Below are positions 36,967 to 48,360 of a stretch of DNA of 64,000 bases, piece after piece (positions within the stretch are counted from its first letter, which is position 1; every line of letters starts with the position of its first letter). The stretch covers positions 838,501-902,500 of the forward strand of contig NC_081813.1 in the NCBI RefSeq assembly GCF_030704535.1. The letters are read 5' to 3'. The notes below the pieces were generated by a model, which was not told where the DNA came from, did no database searches, and saw nothing but the letters and a program-made list of their open reading frames with translations. The stretch is from Vitis vinifera (Eukaryota; Streptophyta; Magnoliopsida; Vitales; Vitaceae). The translations under genes and the position numbers were made by a program.

Positions 36967-39010
36967 GTTTACCTCTCAGAGACATAAGATGTGTCGATAG
37001 GAAATCTTAGACCGGATATCAGAATTAAAAGAAACCCTTTGTCTACCTCAAAGGCACACAGCACACATATTATGCAACCGAGAATACCATTTGGTTCATT
37101 TGATTGTGGGTGCCTTCTTGGTCTGGATAAGTCCCACTTTGGATATATAAGTGGAAGGAAAGGCAGCTTTCATTCCACTGAATTCAGGTGATTGAACCAG
37201 AAAAGCTTATGGAGTGGTCTCATATCTGAACAAGTATCAGACTGCTTGATGGAAGCAGCACATGTGAGGTGGAGGGTGCTTCTATCAGAGAAGAAATGTA
37301 CCATTAGTGGGTGGAGCACAAGAACTACAGGGAGCCAGAGGTTTCAAGCGTTCAACACAATAATCTGCAAGAGCCAGTAACATGGTGCTTGGGAATCCAA
37401 ATCACATTTGTTTTTCAAGTCCACGTATCTACATACATTCTTCCCACCAACATGATTGTGTTTCGTCATGGTTCATTCCTTATTAACAGCAAATATTGAC
37501 AGTGCCTTTTGAACTGTATCTTAACTCCATTCATTACTTATGCGTTTATTCTATTGATCAAGCTTACCTCCATTATAGCATTTTTTGCCCACTCTAATGC
37601 GGACATCTATGAATGGGAAGTTTTGACACTGAAGCCTTGTTGTTGGTCATTTTGCTGTAAGATGGTTGTGTTGAATACTTAGAACTGTGTTTTGTTACAT
37701 ATTGTCCAATCTTCTCATATTTCAGATCAGTTTGCTTCAGCTAAAACTTGTGCCTATACCTGGGTTTGCTTCGGTATCCTACCCCGCTAAATGGCAAGAC
37801 TATCTCCTCTTCTGGGTTTTGTCATCTAACAGATTTGATAGAAACAGCTACTAAGGTAATTTTGGATATATGTAAATGGTGTAGATTTAACATCCTTAGG
37901 AGGTGTCACCATTCACTATTTGGTGAATGCTCATTTTTGGTACGACAGGAAAGGGACATGTAGTGTAAATTATTTAGGGCTTAGGGTTTATGTGGTGTAG
38001 ACTTTGCCTTATCAGAACAAACAAAAACAGTCTTGGTCAACATAAATCTTCTAGGAAGCACCATTTTGTCCATCCAAAACACCACCTAGAAAATAGAATT
38101 AGAAGTTCATTTGGTTGTTTTTAACTATCTGTAGTCTCCATTCTAAATACTTGTCTAAGTTTTCCCTTTCATGTACTGGTTGGAGGGTATTCATCAAACC
38201 TCCAGCTTGCAGATCAGTAATACAATTTTTTATACATGTTGCAGAACTTGAACAGCAAGTTTCTTTTTATAAAAAACTACCAAGTGTATACGACTTGGGT
38301 TTTAATCACATCAATGTAGCTTTCTTGCCCTTATTGTTTACAATTGTGTAAACATCATTCAAGTTACCTCTGAATGTTTAGGGACGGTTCTACAGATTTT
38401 ACCAATAGACTGTCATGGAAGATTGAGAAAACTGCCTTAGTATAAGGATGGAAATTTAGGAAATTTTTAACTCTGATGGTAAAGTCAATAATTTAGGCTG
38501 GTGGGGACTCATTTCCTGGAAAATTTTCTAAATTTTCTGGTTAACAAAAGAAATTGTAAGTTACAGGTCTAACCAGTATGCCAACGGCCTGAACTACTAG
38601 AACCCACTAGAAATTCTCCAAAAGAAAAGCTTATCTGCAAAATGATTCTGTGTTCTGATAATTTATTATTTCCTAAATAGAAATATATTTTCATTCTATG
38701 GATCAACCAATTATTTTGGGTTGAAAAAGTGGTCAAATTATTAAAATGATGATGAACTTTCAAACTTCAGAGAGTTGATTTTGTCTGCATATGATTTGTT
38801 ACCTGCATGGTGTATAAGACAAGGCAATGACTCAAGAAAATGAGAGGAAATGGTTCGGTTATCTTGATTGAATGGGAACTGAGTACATATCCAGGATTAA
38901 GAAACTGATATCGAAAAAACTAGACTAAGCTTTCTTATTCCTGATCTGTATATATTTTTAACTTGCAGTAGAGTTAATCGTATGTTCATGAACTCATTTT
39001 TACATTTGCT
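36967..39010. other. Intergenic DNA between convergent MORF and kinase genes
   Basis: The two genes converge, so both 3' UTRs lie here. Frames at 36991-37191, 37192-37380 and 37748-37963 are most likely 3' UTR or chance. Base content is less AT-rich than other spacers up to about 38000. No repeat or RNA gene was recognised. Confidence 0.5.
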
Positions 39011-40740
39011 CTACTGATTTGTGCAGTTCATGCCAGTTTGAAGAGTGATACAAAATTTATTATCAGAGTATACAGGACCTGACCTGAATTGACTCAATCT
39101 ATGCGTATGTCTAAGGCCTTTAGGACATTTGAGCAGCCCAATCTCTTTATTTTCGTCTTTTTTTCCAGCTTCTTTTCCATTGTTGTGATTAGCTTCTGCT
39201 TCTGCTTCTGCTTCATCTTTCCCACACACCCTTAAGGTAATTTGTGCTTCACCTTTCTTTTGGCCTTCTGCTGGGACAATGTAGACAAAAGGCATAAATC
39301 CAGTGTCTGCCAAGTCCATGAGAGATTCTAAAGTCTTGACCACAGAGCTCATTCTGGGTCTGCACTTGGCCTTTTGGCTCAAGCATTGGTTGGCCAGCAT
39401 GGCTACCCTCTTGGCTCCTTCTGTTGAGTACATCCCTTCGAGCTTGGGGTCGATTATTCGCTTGAGCTTCTGGGGATCCTTCAAAAATGGCAATGCCCAC
39501 CCCACCAGGTTCTGCTCTCTACTGGGCCGGCTCTTGTCCGTGGACCGTCTCCCTGTTAGCAGCTCTAAAAGCACTACACCAAAGCTGTATACGTCGCTCA
39601 TTGTTGTCAAATGACCTGAAAAGACCATAAAACTTGAGAACTATAGCTCCTCAATGGTGCCAAAATTCAATGAAATTGCAAACTCAAGCTGCTTATTATT
39701 ACCAGTCATGATATATTCCGGAGCAGCATAGCCTTCTGTCCCCATAACCCGAGTCGTGACATGCGTTTCATCACCTTCTGGACCATCCTTTGCTAGGCCA
39801 AAATCAGAGAGCTTAACAGTATAGTCCTACAAATAAAGAAGAGAAAGCAACATCAATGATATTGCTCATGGTGCCCTATACTTAAAGACCACAAAGGAAT
39901 GGCCATGGCCATTACCGAGTCCAATAAGATGTTTGAAGCCTTGAAATCTCGGAATATCACTGGATTCTCCTCTTCATGGAGGAAAGCAAGGCCCTTTGCA
40001 GCCTCTAGAGCAATCTTGACTCTTGTTGTCCATGGCAAAGAAGCTGAATATCCTGCAGTAATGACAGATATATATATTGTGTGAATTCTCATTGCTTCAG
40101 AGGTAGAATTGAATTATCAGTAAAAGAAATGGCCTGCATATATACTTCTGAAGAGCTGGTTCTCCAAGTTTCCCTTAGCCATGTATTCATATATCAGCAC
40201 CCTTTGCTCCTTCTCACTGCAATATCCAATCAATTTCACCAGATGGGGATGCCTCAATTGCCCAAGAAAGATTACTTCAGCCTACAAAACATAAAATAAA
40301 TAAATAAATAAATAATAAATAAAATAAAATAAAAAAGCTTAACCCACACCACCCCACAACATTTCAAAACACAGAAATCCATATAAGAACTTGAAAAAGA
40401 AAAAGAAAATTAAACCCACCAGCCACTCCCTATGGCCTTGCTGACCATCCAAATCCAGCACCTTAACAGCCACCTGCTGAGCCTTAAATCCAGGCCTAAC
40501 CTTCTCATCAATGACCCCCTTGTACACTGGTCCGAACCCACCTTCACCCAGAAAACTACTCGAAGAGAAGTTATGAGTAATCGCCCTCACCTCCGCCAGA
40601 GTAAACACATCAAGGTCTGTCGCAATGCGAGAACTACACAGCCTCTTCAGCGACCTTCGTTTCAAAGCAACATTCCTGGAGCCGGTATGCCTGAAACAGC
40701 TGGGAAACGCATATTTCCACGTACCCTTCTTCAAACCCAT
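39011..40740 (-). CDS. Receptor-like cytoplasmic kinase, RLCK-VII (RIPK/PBL-like), 5 exons, 440 aa
   Basis: RLCK-VII kinases are Ser/Thr kinases that relay signals from immune and other receptor kinases at the plasma membrane. Exons on the minus strand: 40740-40420, 40281-40146, 40052-39916, 39826-39703, 39615-39011, all GT-AG, phases matching. Kinase marks: P-loop GEGGFG (65-70), VAVK with Lys93, RDFKASN with catalytic Asp188 and Asn193, DFG Asp206, GYAAPE ending at Glu235, and the subfamily block [19 protein letters not shown]. The wording (LENQLFRRYSASLPW, EYIMTGHLTT) matches the RIPK group. The ATG giving MGLKKGTW was chosen; an in-frame ATG 33 bp upstream would only add a non-conserved stretch. 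The HRD motif reads FRD where YRD is usual in this subfamily. Gly2 is present, but the next residues are not a classic myristoylation site. Confidence 0.95.
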
Positions 40741-40911
40741 GATCAGATTATGAGATGTGTGTCTGCTATGCAAATGGGGTTGGCTTCACAGGCCTATAAA
40801 AACGAGTCTCAAGGCCAAAGAATTAAAGAACAAAGTCATTCAGAATCAGCTTCCTTGCTGGGTAATCTTTGTTATTGAGTTCTTCGGCTTGAGCTCTCCA
40901 GATGGGTGTGG

Positions 40912-40919
40912 TATTTATA
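40912..40919 (-). promoter_or_regulatory. TATA box of the RLCK gene
   Basis: On the minus strand TATAAATA lies about 170 bp before the ATG, in the context CAGTATAAATACCACAC. A leader of about 140 nt would follow. Confidence 0.7.
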
Positions 40920-41348
40920 CTGAATCTGGCTGTGGATCATTGGTCTGAGTATCGGTCGGAAGGTAAAAGGAACCCATATTCGACCTTGGCCCTACCATAT
41001 GAATGACTTGGAAATCAGGCTGAGAGATGAAGTATTCCACCTTGATGTGATTATTAAAGGAGTCATGTTATCTTTATCTGTACAGTTATTATCACATGCT
41101 TGACGATAAGGGAATTTCTTTGTAGTTTCATGTACTCGTCTTTGTGGGAACTCGCCGAAAAGGTTTTATCAACTCCTTTCCTGTTCAAAAAAGTGCTCAT
41201 ATCCCATACTCGGTCTTCATTTTCATTTCTTCCAAGAAGGGGAAGGAAAGCCATCTTTTAGTATTGGGCAAAAAAGAATGACTTGAATTTTTAAGACTCT
41301 GTTTGATTGGTTGTGAGAAATTTAAGTTTATGTTTAGTTTTTAGAAAG

Positions 41349-43677
41349 TATCAAGAAAAGAAATTGATTATATTTTAAAAAGTAAAAAAAATAAAATTAA
41401 TTAAAATTACTTATTTGTATATAAAAGTTAAAATAAATAAATTTATATACTTTAAATCTATTTTTATTTTATTTTTTTTCATATTTATTGTTCAAAATTA
41501 AATATGATCGAAATTTAAAAATCTAACCCTTTATTTTTTTTTCTTTATTTTTTTTATCTCTTTTTTTATTAAAAATGGTTTAACTTTTTTTTTGTAAAAA
41601 TAATATTTTATTTTAAAATTTACATGATGAATAATATTTATATATATAAAACCTTAATACAATAAAAAATATAATATCATTTCTTGTAAAAAAAAAATCT
41701 TTTCATAGCTCTAAGGTTTTAATTAGAATTTTTATTATTGCAAAACCATTTTTCAAGATTATAACTTTGATTTATGCAAAACAAAAACTTCAATTTTTTT
41801 AATTAACTCTTTTTAAAAAAAAATTTTAAAAAAAAACTCTTTAAACCTCACTAATCCATTTAGCTTAAAAAAATAAAATGGAAAGAAAAAATCCAAAATT
41901 TTCCATTTGTTGTCTACCAAAATATGAAATAAAAAGGTTATTGAAAATATAATTAAATTTGAGTAATAAATCATCAATTTATTTCTTGATTAATTCACAT
42001 AAATTATTTTTAATTACATTTTCAAATTAATGCATTTTTATAGCTTGAAAACAAATGAAAATGTGGACGAGGTAGCCACAAGGCCCGCAACAAAAAATTA
42101 AAGGAAGCATCGTTGCTTTACTAAAAGACGTCTTTGGGGGTGTCAAATAGATAGCGGCGTCAATGCTTTTAGATTGCCCTTTTGAGCCGCCTCCCAAATA
42201 TTGTAGGTTTTGGTTATGGTACCGAAATATCATGTATACTTTCTATACCATACCGAAAAGATACCTCAATTCCATGGTACTAGAGAAAGATCTCATTAAT
42301 TTGTACTCGGGTCTTATTATTTTCTAGTTTAGTTATAATCTTTTTAATCGACGCCTTCGTCGTATTTATAGCTTGATTTCATTTATTTGTATTTTGATAT
42401 CGTATGTTTGGACTATTATTTTGCTAAAATTTTGTCATATATTTTTCGTAGCTCATATCAATAATTTGATATGATACTAAATTGATACTATAATTTTTGT
42501 GTTAATTGTATTATTTAGTATTTAATAATTTTTTTCTTGTTTTAATCAAATTATTTGTATCCATCTTGTTTTGATCACTATTTTTTTTTTTTTTTTGTAT
42601 TTTGATTACATTTTTTGGTTCTTATTTTACATATGGTGTATTGAAAATCAAAATAACAGGTAGCTCAGTTGATCAAGGCAAATATTGGGAACTGTGATCC
42701 TAATAAGTAACACATAGTTTTGGGTTTGAATTTTATCATTGATGATACTTTGAATTTACTTGATATTAATTGTTATAGGGTGGTTAGCACCGTGAGGTTT
42801 AGATTCCCATGAAAAGTCATAAGGATTGGTCATGAAAAAAGTATGAGAAAAGTTATTACAAAAAACAATTTTATCAAGAAAAGAAATTGATTTTATTTTA
42901 AAAAGTAAAAACAATATAATTAGTTAAAATTACTTATTTGTATATAAAAGTTAAAATAAATGAATTTATAATCTTGTAAAAATAAAATTTCTTTTCATAG
43001 TTCTAAGGTTTTAATTAGAATTTTTATTATTGCAAAACCATTTTTCAAGATTATAACTTTGATTTATGCAAAACAAAATACTTCAATCTTTTTAATTAAC
43101 TCTTTTAAAAATAAAAATAAAATCTTTAAACCTCACTAATCCTTTTAGCTTAAAAAAATAATATGGAAAGAAAAAATCCAAAATTTTCCATTTGTTCTAT
43201 AGTAAAATATGAAATAAAAAGGTTGTTGAAAATATAATTAAATTCGAGTAATAAATCATCAATTTATTTCTTGATTAATTCACATAAATTATTTTTAATT
43301 ACATTTTCAAATTAATGCATTTCTATGGCTTGAAAACAAATGAAAATGTGGACATGATAAGCATGACATGTAATGAAAATCCATTTTCTTTTCCTTAGCC
43401 ACAAGGCCACAATTAAAGGAAGCATGTTGCTTTACTAGAAGATGTCTTTCAATGCTTTTAGATTGCTCTTTGGTTAGAGCAAATGTTGGGAAGTATGGTT
43501 CTAATAAATGACACATGGTTTTGGATTTGAATTTTATCATTGATAATACTTTGAATTTACACAGTGTTAATTATTGGAAAACAATTAGCACCTTGAGGTA
43601 TAGGTCCCAAGAAGAGTCCAAAAAAATTGATCATGAAAAAAGTAGGAGAAAAGATATTACAAAAAGCAATTTTATCT
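41349..43677. repeat. Degenerate tandem duplication, units 41349-42887 and 42888-43677
   Basis: Unit 2 starts TATCAAGAAAAGAAATTGAT just as unit 1 does. Both share, in the same order, a CTAAGGTTTTAATTAGAATT block (41711; 43004), a TCATCAATTTATTTCTTGAT block (about 41970; 43257), GCTTGAAAACAAATGAAAAT, and an end block with ACACAT(A/G)GTTTTGG and GAATTTTATCATTGAT. Unit 2 lacks about 220 bp of the AT-rich MITE part and most of 42200-42680 of unit 1. The junction falls at TTTTATC, also the end of unit 2. Confidence 0.8.
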
Positions 43678-43735
43678 AATTGAGTGGTCCATCTACATCC
43701 AAGCCCTTTAATCCCACCAAAGCTTTGAGCACTTT

Positions 43736-43957
43736 AACCCTTCCAAAAGCTTTGAGGCATTCAATTCCAACTCCAAGGGTCTTTTCAATTAAGACTTTCC
43801 TTATTCTTTTTACATTTGAATTTCTTAAATTCTAATGGAATTTTATAACCCTTCCAAAAGCTTTGAGGCATTCAATTCCAACTCCAAGGGTATTTTCAAT
43901 TAAGACTTTCCTTGTTCTTTTTACATTTGAATTTCTTAAATTCTAATGGAATTTTAT
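43736..43957. repeat. Two tandem 111-bp units
   Basis: Units 43736-43846 and 43847-43957, each starting AACCCTTCCAAAAGC, differ at only about two positions. This is a recent local duplication in non-coding DNA. Confidence 0.92.
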
Positions 43958-45955
43958 GATCTTAAAGTGCTCTTCTATGCTTTGCCAACTCCCTTTTTTA
44001 AAATTTTTAAAAAAAATTCTCAAGAATACGGTCTCTAACTTTAAATGGGATAAAAGATAAATTATAACTAAGTCCAAGGTATACTAAGAGGATTTTGCAA
44101 GTTCGGAAGTAAATATACTTAATAATGAGTTATAAACTCGTTTTTAAATGACAAATATATTTGCAATACTTATAAATGAATTTTAATTGTCTAAAATCGG
44201 TAGTTCAAGCCGAAACTAGTTGTTAGACGTACATAACTTACAAATTAATATTCGATCATATGTTAAATCAATAACTTTTCAAAAACAGAAATCTTGATTG
44301 ACTGAAGTTTGATAGATTTTGATTTAAACTCAATAACCTTGGTAGTCATTGTCAATTTGTTACTCAAAACGAATAACAAAATTTGGTGTTTTGATGGTAG
44401 TCCATACAATTTTTGAGGAGAAACTCGATCGAGTTTCTATGATTAATTATCAAATTTTGCAATTTTTTTTAGATAGGTGCATATATTATTATTTCTTTTT
44501 TATTGATTTTGTCTTTTTAAAAGATAATTTTTTTTATTTGATTTTTTTGGTAAGTTTAGTAAAAAAAAAGATCAATAGCCATATTTTTAAAAAATTTGTA
44601 CTTTTTAAATCTTTTAAGAATACCATGGGACGGAGGAAACCAAAATTCTTAACAAATTCAAATTTGCTTTCCATTATCGCAATTTTTTATTTCCATTCTT
44701 ATTTCTAAAAACCAATTCAAACCTAACAAATGTCATCCTCCTTTCCTATTTTCATGTGACAAACTAACACATCCCAATAAAATCATGGACAAAAATAGAA
44801 AAATGTAGTGACAATAAACAAAATAGTGGTTCACCCATTAATACAAACAATCTAGCTTGAAGGAAAAATTTCTTCTTTCCTATATTTACAAAGTGAAAGA
44901 AGACATTTCTTTGTGAATGCTTCCTCACTTATGTCAATTTTTTCAGAAATTAATAGAAAAAGTAACTTCAATTTACTATTTTCTACCCATCAAAGAGATT
45001 CCTAGCCCCAACTTTTGAAAAGGAAAATTTACAAACTACCACATGCAATAAATGGGCCCCATATGGGGGACTTCATCATTAAATATGGATAAGAATATAA
45101 AAATATTTATGAAAAAAGAAATAATATTTTAATTCAAGAGTGAAATGACAAAATATTTTTATAATAAGCCAGCCACTTCTGCAACAGAAGTCAAAGTTGT
45201 CTCTGATTACTTTCTCTTCTTGGTGGACCAACAGTTTTCCTTTCTATTTTTTTATTACTTTTTTTAGGGTTCTTTAGAATCTGTAGTTACTTTCTTTTCT
45301 TGGCAGAGCAACTTTTTTTCTTTTTTATTTTATTTTAAAAATATTTTTCTAGAGTCCTTAAGAGTCTTCATGCCTATGATCAAACCCCCCCTTTTTGCCA
45401 TTGTGAAGACCCTTAAGAGACCTTGGTTTTCTTCAGGCAGCTGGGTGGAACCTTCAAGACTTTGAATGGGGGGGATAAGCTAAAATCCTTTTCTCATTCT
45501 TAAAGATTTATCTTGAATTGGAAAAGTGTTTGGTTGTTGGGAAACTTGATTTTGTTCAAACCTTTCTTAGCATGGGATTACTGATTGACCCATTATTTGA
45601 CACAATTCTTGGTAGCTTTATCTATTAAAAAATACTTTGACACCTTCCTATCAACCATTTAATGATTCGTTGAATTTGATGAAAATTAGTGAGAACACAT
45701 TGGGTGAAAGTAATAAAATCTTTAAGCTTTACATTGAAAGTGTTTTCAAGATTAATTTTGAAAAATTATTGTATGATGTGTTGTAAAACAAAAATCTATA
45801 CGAGAACTTGAAATATACTCAATATATTTTCTATATTTTTAAATATATGTTAGAAGTAATTTGTATATAAAATACTTTATTTTTTAAATCGATCATTAAA
45901 AAATAAAAGCAATCAAACACAACTAAAAGATAAAATATAAAAACACTTAAACTAT

Positions 45956-46062
45956 GTTTGGAAGTGATTCTAAAAAGCATTTCTAGCATTTTTAATATTT
46001 GAATGATGAAAATTTTCAAATATTAAAAATATTAAAAATGTTTCTTAAAATCACCATCAAAC
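45956..46062. repeat. Foldback MITE, about 107 bp
   Basis: GTTTGGAAGTGATTCTAA on the left faces TTAAAATCACCATCAAAC on the right. Nearer the centre, TTTTTAATATTTGAA and TTCAAATATTAAAAA are perfect inverted copies around an 11-nt loop. The whole unit therefore folds as one hairpin. Confidence 0.75.
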
Positions 46063-48360
46063 TGGCTTTAAGACCTCATGTTGTAACTGTTTTCCACAAT
46101 AATTTTTTATTTTTCAAAATAAAAAAATAAAAAAATATGTTTGGCAACGAAAAAACCATTTTTTGTTCTTAAAAACAAAAAACATAATATTTTTATATAA
46201 AATTATTAGTTGTTTTAACTTATTTTCTAAAAATTATTTAAAAAATGATTTTATATATATATATATATATGCAAAATGATTAAAAATACAACATATATAA
46301 AAATTATTTTTAAAACATATTTATAAACATTAAAAACATATTTTTTTTTTCTGAAAAAATTTTATCATAATAAAATAATTTTTAAAAACTATTCTCAAAA
46401 AAAAAAATTCAAAATTAATTTTGAAAGTAGCTACCAAACAAGTTCCAAGTTTTCTGTTTTCAAGAAGACCGCCAAAGTTGTTTTTTTCAATAAAACAAAA
46501 AAAAATTATCTTATAAAACAATTATCAAACAAGATCTTAAACATTCTTTTGCAAAAATGTTTTCATTTTATTTCAACTCAAAAGGAATTTTTGCAAATTA
46601 ATCTTATTAAAAGAGTTCATAATTTAAAACCACGACTAAAACGAAAATCAAAATCACAATTTTCAAAGGATATTATTAATATTATAAAAATTCCATTAAA
46701 CATGAGAAAAAAATCCTTAGATAAGTCAAATTAGAGTTTTTGAAAAACCGAAAATTAAACACTTTTTTTAAGTCATGGACTCTTTGAAGGCCAAACAAAC
46801 AATCCATGAGTTATGACCTTCACAATATCAATATTGCTTTCGTCTGCTTTTAGCTATAAACCTATAAACAAAAGAAGCTACACCCAATATAGAAATTTGA
46901 GTGAAACCTATAAAATGGCCGTTGTAACTCAAAATTCTCCCTATTTAACAACTCATTTCAGGCCTTATAGTTGGCAAATGAATATTGAAATAAACTATTG
47001 GGTGAAGTCATTCACTAATATACTTTCATGAAACCCTCAACAAAGAAACTAAGTCATAAAGCAAGAAACACTCCAGAGAATATTTGTAAACCACTACTAG
47101 TCAATAACCAATCACTCATTTCCATCTATTACACTTTCAAACCTTAGTGGGCAAGGAAAGTTACAAAGTTCTCATCATGCTTTATGGACTTAGAACATAG
47201 GACTTAAGACTTAGGACTTAGAACAAAGGACTTAGGACTTCATCCCCAGATCAAAAAACAATGAAAAAGAAAATCTCTGCTCAGCTATTTTATTCTATAA
47301 TGCAGTATGAAAGAGACCCAACAACTCAATTTGGTGTTTAATTTTGTGTCTGTGAAGGAAAATATAACATGGGTCGTCATTGAATTCTAAGGAAATCCAA
47401 TGAAGGGGAGGGTGTATCAACTATAATGGAGAATATTTTCAAGGAATCTGAGATGCTTAGGGCTAAAAGTTACTTCTTCCATAGCAATATTTTGAAAGCG
47501 TAAGTCGGTATGATAATCAGGTGTAACTTGACCTAAACCAAAGAAGAAACTGGGGAGAAAAGGAGGCATGCTTGAAAGAATTACATGTGATATGGATCAT
47601 TGATATGAAAAAACTGAAATCTTCACTTTGAATGCCATGTAAAAGGAGAACTCATTTCTATGGGAAAATCCATGCCCAAACTTTTTCTTACAGGTGATTT
47701 GGCAAACAGTGGCTCATTGATTTCCCCTTTTTTGGCATAATAAAAAAGAATAAACCGTACCCCCGCCTCTCCACGTACAGACCACATGAACAATAATCCA
47801 CCACTCGTTTAGAAGGCTAGAAAATTGTTTGAATTTAGAGAGATGAAACAAAATGATAAGACAAGAAGCACAAAACTTTGGGGGGCAATAAGGTTATATA
47901 GACAACCACTCGTACTGGAAACTTGAACTAAATCTCAGCACCTCGAAACCAATGGATATCGCCAACTTTTTTATATTCAAAGAAACTGATTCCGGAAATT
48001 TACACCTGTTGAACCAAAGTCACAAAATGAATCAGTCCATGAATGGGACTTGAGCTATTCAGGAGGTAGGAATCTATCAAGTGAAGACCTAGTTAATTGG
48101 AATTTGTTCATACCTCACTATTCAGGGGGTAGCCACACAAATGTTATATACAGAAAGAAAAGAACCCTGCAATATTCACAAACATTACTACAGGACAAGA
48201 AATACTCTCTGGAGATATAAAAGCTTGATTATGAAGCGCACAAAAAATAAGCTATTAGGTGCCCACCTTTGACAACAAAAATGAAGTCCAACAACCGAGG
48301 ACAATAGGATAGAACAAGAAGCATTTAGCAGCATAATCAGATTAGCATATCAGGAAAATG

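Larger units (their letters stand above)
40941..48360. other. Intergenic DNA with duplications and MITEs
   Basis: The left end is the RLCK promoter and the right end should include the exportin-T 3' UTR (below 48361). No gene is recognised between. The frames at 41063-41254, 44349-44708 and 46330-46734 are short and low-complexity. The stretch holds a degenerate tandem duplication, a 111-bp tandem pair and at least one foldback MITE. Confidence 0.5.

Noticed and set aside
36991..37963. Three 60-70-codon frames after the MORF stop
   Set aside because: Best explained as MORF 3' UTR; no homology or splice support.
40432..40878. 148-codon plus-strand frame over RLCK exon 1
   Set aside because: Antisense shadow of the kinase exon; no domain.
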